A stretch of 64,000 nt of DNA, from assembly GCF_964340395.1 (NCBI RefSeq), contig NC_135553.1, positions 16,488,501-16,552,500 on the forward strand. The letters run 5' to 3'. Origin of the DNA: Glandiceps talaboti (taxonomy: Eukaryota > Hemichordata > Enteropneusta > Spengelidae). Below are positions 14,301 through 23,300 of the stretch, piece after piece. The translations under genes were made by a program, and so were the position numbers. How positions within the stretch are numbered: position 1 is the first letter of the stretch; each line of letters begins with the position of its first letter. The notes below the pieces were generated by a model that was given only the letters and a program-made list of their open reading frames with translations, did not search any database and was not told where the DNA came from.

Positions 14301-17300
14301 TAAGCAAATATCTCTACAGCTCTACAATGTTTGTCCCGATGAGTTTACTATGTATGTGTGTATAAGCTCAGACCACTGTTACAGTAGAAAAGATGCTGGC
14401 TTGGTGTTTCACTCATGGGACGTTATATTTTTGACATTCAACTCAAGATGATAATAATAACAGACACACAACACACACAGCAGGATCCTTTGCCAAATCA
14501 CATAGAAAAGTGATAGGCGTTGCTATCTTTTTACAGTGCAGTATAGAAACAGACTTCTGGTGAAACCCTTACACGTGAACTTGATGATTTCAATGACTTT
14601 AATTGTTTATATTAATGTTTCCATGTTCACTTGTCTGCTCCTACATCCCCACTGTGTGTGCCACCTCTATAGTTGTATCTTTGCATTTGAATTTGTCCGA
14701 GTGTGTGTAAAAAATATCATGTCATGTTGAGTGAAACACCAAGGCAAATTCATTTGTACTGTACTTTCACAGTGGAAACTCTACATCATCATGGGGTTCC
14801 ACGTGGAGTCGATATCGTGGTTTTCTTTGCGTTCCCTGATGTTTACACTTTTGAATTCTGAACCGTGCCTTCGATTTATACTACAGACACCTTTGACAAT
14901 AACACACATAGGCACAATTTCTTTACCAACACCTACACGAACTTATTTAGACCATTTTTAATTCTCACATCTCAAACAGATATCGAAATATTCTGTGACC
15001 TTTTATCAGACAAGTACGAAAACAAATCAGTCATAGCACCATGTCGTTTGTTTTTTCTGTTTATTTTACACAAATGATGTCCAACAGAGCCTATGCAAAG
15101 CGATTGCTATAATTCTTCACTACCTGTTCCTAGCGGTGTTTTTCTGGATGTTAGTGGAGGGTATTCATCTTGTCACCAAGGTCCGACACGTCATGTGGCG
15201 ACAAAGGACCACCATTACATGGTTCGTTGTGATTGGCTGGGGATGTCCTGCCATCGTCGTTACCATAACAGCAGCGTTAAAACATGAGTACTATACCAAT
15301 GGAGACAGGTAAAAGACACACAGCGATTCTCATGAATCTGTTATTTCCACTACCTGGACTAGTCTAGTTATTTTTAGCATGGTTATTCACATGTTATTGT
15401 TGTTATGTCCTTGACGGTCACTAGTCATCATTATCTTGTGCTCGTAATGAAATCACACACAGGCATGTATCCGCCATTACAGAAACTACTTTATTCAGTC
15501 ACATGACTATCACATGATCAATGTAAGCAATACATACTTGCAATACATAACACCCTCTTTGTTTTAACAAATAATTACACATTTTTTCTGAGTGCCTATG
15601 TGGTGACCTAAGGCTGTCCCAAGTGCATGGTAGTAATTATATTAGTCAGTGAATTGACACGTTGAACACTGTACCTGTAAATAACCTTTTTTTTTTAAAT
15701 ACAACATCTGAACTAGAGTAACCTATATCTACTAGGTATAACAAATCAACAAATCAAATATCAAATCATCACTCAACAAATCAAATACAGACGAGTTCTG
15801 GCAGTTTGATTGTCTGTTGATACTAAATGTACGTACTACTATCTAAGATTATTGAACTAGTTTGATTGTCAATATAGAACAAATATGAAACTCAAGTGTC
15901 TTTCGTAGTCATTCTCAGTAAGATAAACAATTCTATAGCTTATTTGACAAAATCATTCAAACCTGGAGGAGGTTTAGACACTCTGCCTGACCTTGTGAGA
16001 ACAGGTGTTTTACCTGCAGGTGCAAACTGAAGTGGAGGAGTCAGTGAATGCGGAGTAGCTGGGGTAGGGGGAGGGGTTGTTTGACATATCTGATGAGACT
16101 TGATGCTGTTATTGGCTTGACTGGACTTATGCCTTGGCATTATCGATGTTTCAGGCCAATCACTAGGGTCTTCTTCCTTAAGGTAGATTCCAGTTTCATT
16201 GGTTCTCAGGAGGTCTCTCCTATTTCTTCTTGTTTCTCTTCCACTTGGAAGCCTTATTTTGTAAGAACGTCTTTGCATGTGGGTCTGATCTGGAAGTAGT
16301 TGAGCTGGTTTCCACTTGTTTTTGACTCTTACTCTCACTGTATCACTTGTGTCAAGTTTGGGTAGCAGCTTTGTATGCTGGTTGTAGTACTTCTTTGCTC
16401 TACTGTGTCTATCTTGGTACAGTCTTGTTGTTACATTTTCTGGGGTTTTTACTTCTGGTTTCAGTTTCGATCTAGCTGTGGGAATCCTTGTCGCTGTGCG
16501 TCTTGCAAATAATCTCTGTGCGGGAGATCCTGTCTCATCATCTCTGGGTGTGTTTCTGATATTAAGTAGGGCCAAGTAAGGGTCTTTACCAGACGCGTGG
16601 CACTTTATCAGCATTTTCTTAGCTATACCAACAGCTTTTTCTACCAAACCATTGGCTTGGGAGTGCTTTGGCGAAATCGGATCATGCTTAAACCCATACT
16701 TGTCAGCAAAGTGTGAATATTCCGCACTAGAGAATGGTGGTCCATTGTCGCTAGTCACAATATCCGGTATTCCATGTGTGGCAAACCATTTCTTGGTTTG
16801 CTTGATGACTGGTGTTGAGTCTGTGGTGGTCATCTGTTCAATCTCAAAGTACTCTGAGTAGTAGTCAACGCATATTAACCATTTTCGGTCTAAGCAGTCA
16901 AACAGGTCTGTTGCTAGGTGTTCCCATGGACGGGTTGGCACAGGCATTGGTAGTAGTGGTTCCTTTTGTTGCCTTGCTCTGTTTTCTTGACATTCACCAC
17001 ATCTTGATACTACATCTTCAACTTGTTTATTCATGCCTGGCCAATAGACTAGGTCTCTGCCGAGTTGCTTCGTTTTCACCATTCCTTGATGTGATGCATG
17101 AAGCATATCCAGGGCATCTCTCCGTTGTTCCTTTGGTATAACGATTCTACCACCACGAAATATAATCCCGTCTATTTCACTCAATTCTTCACGGAAGTCA
17201 TAGTACACCTTTATTTTTTGATCTACATCGGACCTTCTTGAGGGCCACCCATGTGGTGAGTGGATCATGTCCTTCAGTGTTTGCATCTCTAGGTCTACAG

Positions 17301-20300
17301 CTGTAGCCTGTCTGATTTTCTTCAGTCGAGGGGAACTGGTTTGTAGGATGCTTGGAATCTCTTGTGTGGTCACTGTGAAAATGTGTGAATCTTCTCCTGT
17401 AAGACTTGGGCCTGTCTCCTTGACGAAGGCGCGACTGAGGGCATCAGCCACAGGAATCTCTGTACCCTTCTTTGCGACTAGTTTAAAGTCGTATGCTTGT
17501 AGCCTCATTCTCATCTTTTATAGACGTAGAGGAATTTGGTGGAGTGGTTTCTCGAAGATTCGCACTAATGGTAGGTGGTCTGTCTCGACTGTTACGTCAC
17601 TCCTACCATATATGTAGGTGTGAAACTTCTTAACTGCAAAGACTATTGCCAGCATCTCTTTTTCTATTTGCGCATATGCCTTTTCTGCTGTGGTGAGGGC
17701 TTTTGATCCATATGCCACTGGTCTGTTGTCTTGCAGTAGTACACAACCAAGTCCGGCTTGGCTTGCATCCCCTGATATGACAATGGGTTCTGTCAGGCTG
17801 TAATATTTCAACACAGGGGCAGTTGTCATCAGTTCTTTTATCTTCTCTAAGGCAGTTTCATGTGTTTTCCCGAACTTCCATTCTTCACCATTTCGGTAGT
17901 CTTTTACTAGTTCACGGAGTGGTTCTGTCGTTGCTGATAGGTTCTTCAAATACTTTCCCACGTATGTTACCATTCCCAAGAGTCTCTCTACATCTTCTGG
18001 TCCCTTTGGTGTTGGCATCTCTAATACAGCCTTTATCTTCTCTTCATCCATCTTCATTCCATTGTCGGTAAACTTGTGTCCACTGTATCGTACCTCATTC
18101 TTGCAGAGTTGTAGTTTCCTGAGGGAAAAAGTCACGTGATTTTCACGTGCCCTCAGTAATGTCTTCTTCAGGGCTCGGTTGTGTTCTTCTATGGTGTCTC
18201 CTTCAATGAGGAAGTCGTCTACGATCATTTCAAGACCTTCAATCCCTGCGAAGATGTCTCCAAATATGCGAACAAACAATTCTGGAGCAGATGTAACACC
18301 CATTGGTAGTCTCTTATAACGGTACCTGCCAAAGGGAGTGTTGAAAACTGTGAGGTTCCTTGATGATTCTGCAAGCTGGAGCTGGAAGTAACCTTGATTG
18401 GCATCCAGTACAGTGAAGTATCTTGCCTTCCCACATCTCTGTGCAACTTCGTCTACTGTATTTGTGGGGTAGTACTCTCTCTGTAATGCCTTGTTCAGAT
18501 CCTTGGGGTCTATCGTTATCCTTACACTTCCATCCTTCTTAGGGACTATGTGCAAAGCACTGCACCATGGTGTTGGCTCACCTATGGGTACTTTCTCTAT
18601 TATACCATTTGTCACAAGTTGGTCCAGTTTGGCCTTCACAGCTGCCTGTAAAGCAATGGGAATGGGGCGAGGGGGCTGAGCAACTGGAGCTACCTCCGGA
18701 TTTACCTTCAACTCCACCTCACCTGGCACCTTACCAATGCCAGTGAAGACATCAATATATTCTTTAATGATATCTACAGTGCTTTGATGCATGCATTTAG
18801 TAACAGATTCTGGTAGCACTGGATTACGTTTAACCTCATAAACTCTTGTGACAAGATTCATATTTACACTATCTTGTAAAGACAATAAGTTTGGTGCTGT
18901 GGTCTGTATTACAATGCATCTCAGTGCATGTTTTACACCCTTATACTCTACCTCTATATTGGTTTCACCTAGTGGAGAGACCTTTTGCTTCCCTAGACCA
19001 AAGATTCCAGTGCTTGTTTGTTTCAGTGGTGGCTTGGGCCACAAACTTTCATAAGTATTTCTAGAAATTATGTTAACCTCTGCCCCAGTATCTATCTTAA
19101 AACTGATCACCTTGTTACCTGATTTCAGATTGACAGTCCAATTATGCATGTCTTTTTGATTGTGCGTATTTGCTGACCATACATAGCTTGTTTCAGTGTC
19201 ATATGGATATTCATATTCCGCAACTTCATGTTCTACAACATTTACATTGTTCTTGGTTTTGCATCTTCTGGCAAAGTGGTTTCGCTTTCCACACTTTGCA
19301 CAAGTCTTACCATAAGCAGGGCAGCATCTTGGTTCATGTTGTGTTCCACATCTGCTACAAGAGTCTGCAGCTGAGTTACGCTGGGTTCTTCCATGTGAAT
19401 CAGAGCCTGACTCTGCGGATTGATGTTCCAGTTGCCACGGGCACGGGCACGATGTCGACCTCTGCTGGATCCACGGTGTGAATAGTTAACATCTGCACCC
19501 TGTTCACTGGAGTACAGTTTGAAACTTTCACTTCTCAGTTCGAAGGACTGGCATTTTTCAATGGTCTTTTGTAATGTGAGATCTTCGTCCCACAGTTTCT
19601 TTCTTAGTTGTTCATCTCGAACACCATTTGACAGCTGCACTGCAATCATGTTCTCTTCATTATCACCAAATTGACAAAGTTTAGCCAATTCTCGTAATTC
19701 TGTGACATATTCAGCAATTGTCTCTGTTGGACCTTGTTTCCGTTGTTGGAATTTCGTGATATATCCCTTAACCAGCTTTTTTGGTTCAAAATACTCATCA
19801 AATTTTTTGATGACTTCATTGTATTTATCTCTATCAGTGACCGGATCAAATACAAAGTCTGTATTATACACTCTGATAAATTGTTTACCCATTTGGTAAA
19901 GGAGCATCGCTACTTTCTGTTTGTCATCAAGTCCTTGTTGACCACTGGCCAAGAAGTACATATCAAAGTCAGCCTTGTACTCTTTCCACGCTGTAATCAA
20001 GTGCGCCTTGTCTGCTGAGACATTGAATTTTGGTGGAAGGATACCTTGAATTATGCTCGTAGTACCAGTATTAGGCATGTTGCTGGTGTGTGATGCGGTC
20101 GCCACTAAATTTGTCTCTTCTTCTGTCTCACTGTCGGAGTTTGAAGAGCTAGAATGTTCAGTGTCACTCATTCAATAATCGTAAGTACCAAACAGCACAC
20201 TGATATGCAAGATTTGCAATAGTTCAACAGGATTCGGCCGGTAACTGTCGGCCTTGTGAGTTCGTTTCTTGGCGTAGTGATATACAACGCTGTACACGTT

Positions 20301-23300
20301 TTACTTACACATACGTACATGTACTACATACACATCACCTTCGCCGATCGAGTCGACTGGTTCCGTTGCCGTTTCTTCCTAAGGCACGGAGTTATCGTCG
20401 TCGTAATGACATCAAGTGTCTTCTCCAATCATTGATCTCTGACTACGCCGAATTCTGACACCATGTTATGTCCTTGACGGTCACTAGTCATCATTATCTT
20501 GTGCTCGTAATGAAATCACACACAGGCATGTATCCGCCATTACAGAAACTACTTTATTCAGTCACATGACTATCACATGATCAATGTAAGCAATACATAC
20601 TTGCAATACATAACAATTGTTACAACACATGATTTAAAATGGAAGCCAGTTTAAGTGACTGGCTCGACAAATATCTGACTAGCATTCTTACATTTTATCA
20701 TGTGGCTAAGTATATAAATACCTTACTAACATTCTTTAATACATTTTATCATGTGGTTAAGTATATAAATATCTGACTAACATTGCTAAATTTTATCATG
20801 TGGCTAAGTATATAACATTGCTACATTTTATCATGTGGCTAAGTATATAGATATCTTACTAACATTCTTACATTTTATCATGTGGCTAAGTATATAAATA
20901 TCTGACTAACATTGCTACATTTTATCATGTGGCTAAGTATATAAATATCTGACTAACATTGCTACATTTTATCATGTGGGTAAGTATATAAATATCTGAC
21001 TAACATTGCTAAATTTTATCATGTGGCTAAGTATATAAATATCTGACTAACATTGCTACATATCATTGTCTGGCTAGATAAACATGTATATCTTATAAAC
21101 TAACATTGCTACAGTTTACCATCTGGCTAGACAAGTATCTGACTATCGATGCCACATTTTATCGTATCGTCTGGCTAGACAAATATCTTACTGACACTGT
21201 TACATTTTTCATCTGTCACAACAAAAATTGAAGTATTGTTAGATTTTAATAATTATATGCTACATGGAGTTGCTACATATTAATTAGTCATGTTATATTG
21301 CGATAATACAAAGCAAGTATAAGACGTTTCTTTCTTGACTTCATTTTCATGTGAATAAGTTTATACAATACGTAGTCTATCTCAAATCAACATTTATATC
21401 TTTTACAGTATTAAAACGCGACTGTTATATCGGTTCTATATTTTTGTCTTTGATCAGATCGACTGAATTACTAAACAAATATGTTCTCTATAAATCAAAG
21501 TAACCACCGCCTTTCTTATTTGATTTTCATATTGCGTTGTGTTAGTTGTTGGATATCATCAGAAGACGGTGTCATATTTGCATTTGTTGGACCAGTTCTA
21601 GCAGTAATCCTGGTTAGTATCACCACTCTGTATACTCATCCCATTCTGCACTGAATGGAAGCTTCGTATACCCAGGATTTTGTCGGTGACACTCTATATC
21701 ATCAATCAAAACATTTGCAATTCTTTTAATTTGGAAAAAAAAATATTTCAAAAATGTCATTCAAATATAAGCTTCCTTGAGTGATTTTGATATCGTATCA
21801 TTAAGCTGTGGCTGTGCTTACAATTACGCTGTCAAACAGAAGATCTAAACCCACATCAAAATATCATATTTGGTAAAAAAGGTCTACTCAGTTTATTGGT
21901 TTATTTTAGTAAGCACAAAATTAAAATAGTACATCATTGTTTCATAGACCAAGCGAATTATTAACAATCACTGTAAATTAAATGTAAACGTAAATAATTG
22001 AATCGATGATATATATCAGTCAAAAATACACGAAATGAGTAAAAAGTGACAACGAATTATTGTCTGTAGGTCAACGTTATCGTGCTAATCATCGTCCTGA
22101 AGACATTTCTGTCGTTGAGGGCGAACGCCAAAAAGAAGGATGTTGAAAAAATCAGGTGAGTATTACAGATACTAAGAAAATTGCTGAAGGATCTCTATGC
22201 TTTTACGATGGTATAATACGATGATAACACGCACTGACAATTTAACCATCGTAAGTAAATTTAGACATGCGCACAAGGGGACCTTCACAATCATAGTACA
22301 CTCCTAGAGCTTTAGTTGAAAACTATAATTCTTGGACTCAGTCTTCGCTAGATTTGCTTTCGCTGATAAGGTACAACCCCAATACAAGTAATTCTATGCA
22401 ATATGATGGACCCTTTTCTCTACGTCACGTCTTTCTACAGAGCAAGCGTGCGTGCTGCTGTCGTGCTGGTACCATTACTAGGTCTCACCTGGATACTTGG
22501 TGTGTTCGCTGTTGGCAAGGAAACAATATTTTTCCAATATGTATTCGTTATCCTGAACTCAACACAGGTTGGTATTAAAACTAATGTGACGATATGCATT
22601 CCATTTCTGTCATGTTCTTTAGTGTGGTAAACATAACAATTCATGGGTATGGCTATAGTGGTCTCGAAATTCAATTGTATCTCTTTGCCAAAGTAATAAT
22701 AATACTTTATTTTCACTGGATTAAAATTTATACAACTGAAGCTAGAAAAAATTGAGCGAAGAACAAAATACATTTAAGCAGACATGGAAATGAGGACAAA
22801 ATAGTTGACAAAACAACTAATCGAGTTTGACCTCACTCAATGAAGAAAATTAGACAATATATACAAATTTATAGCAGAAATGTAAAATGTTTTTAAAAAA
22901 TAAAAAAATGTGAAGCAACATATTTATATTCACAAAGCTTATTTTGTTTTCCATTCTGTGTTTGTTTTCAGGGACTCTTTATTTTCATTTTCCATTGCCT
23001 ATTGAATGACGAGGTGAGTGAAACTGTAATGTTGATACTTTTGGACAATATAAAATCAGTTGATTTCAGGAGAGATAATCCTTTTCTTCAAATTGACAAA
23101 TATTGTCCCTGTTAATTTGTAAGATTTCCCTTAAGGCCCAAAAAACTCCGTGTGGTTCCGATTACACTCAGTTTTTGAATAGGTGGGGTAGGTAGGTTTT
23201 TCCCCCATCTAGGTAGTTCAGGTAGTTATGCTTTCCGTTGTTTTCCATATGGTATCTGTGTTATTGGTTTCTTCCCATCAGATGTACAACCATTACAGTT

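Larger units (their letters stand above)
15401..20615 (-). mobile_element. Full-length Ty3/Gypsy LTR retrotransposon, antisense in a GPCR intron
   Basis: The element spans 5,215 bp with 152-bp LTRs at both ends that look identical by eye. The LTR ends are TGTTATGT and ACATAACA, an 8-bp inverted repeat. The flanks carry a perfect 5-bp duplication, ATTGT (15396-15400 and 20616-20620). Read on the minus strand the order is LTR, primer-binding site, gag, zinc knuckles, protease, reverse transcriptase, RNase H, integrase, polypurine tract, LTR. The enzyme order RT before integrase makes it Ty3/Gypsy; similarity to K02A2.6-like proteins suggests the Mag-like branch. Pol is interrupted by one in-frame stop. 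Identical LTRs indicate a recent insertion, and the antisense direction keeps it from supplying splice or poly(A) signals in sense. Confidence 0.93.

Noticed and set aside
16048-20018. Plus-strand frames across the LTR element
   Set aside because: They are shadows of the antisense gag and pol frames.
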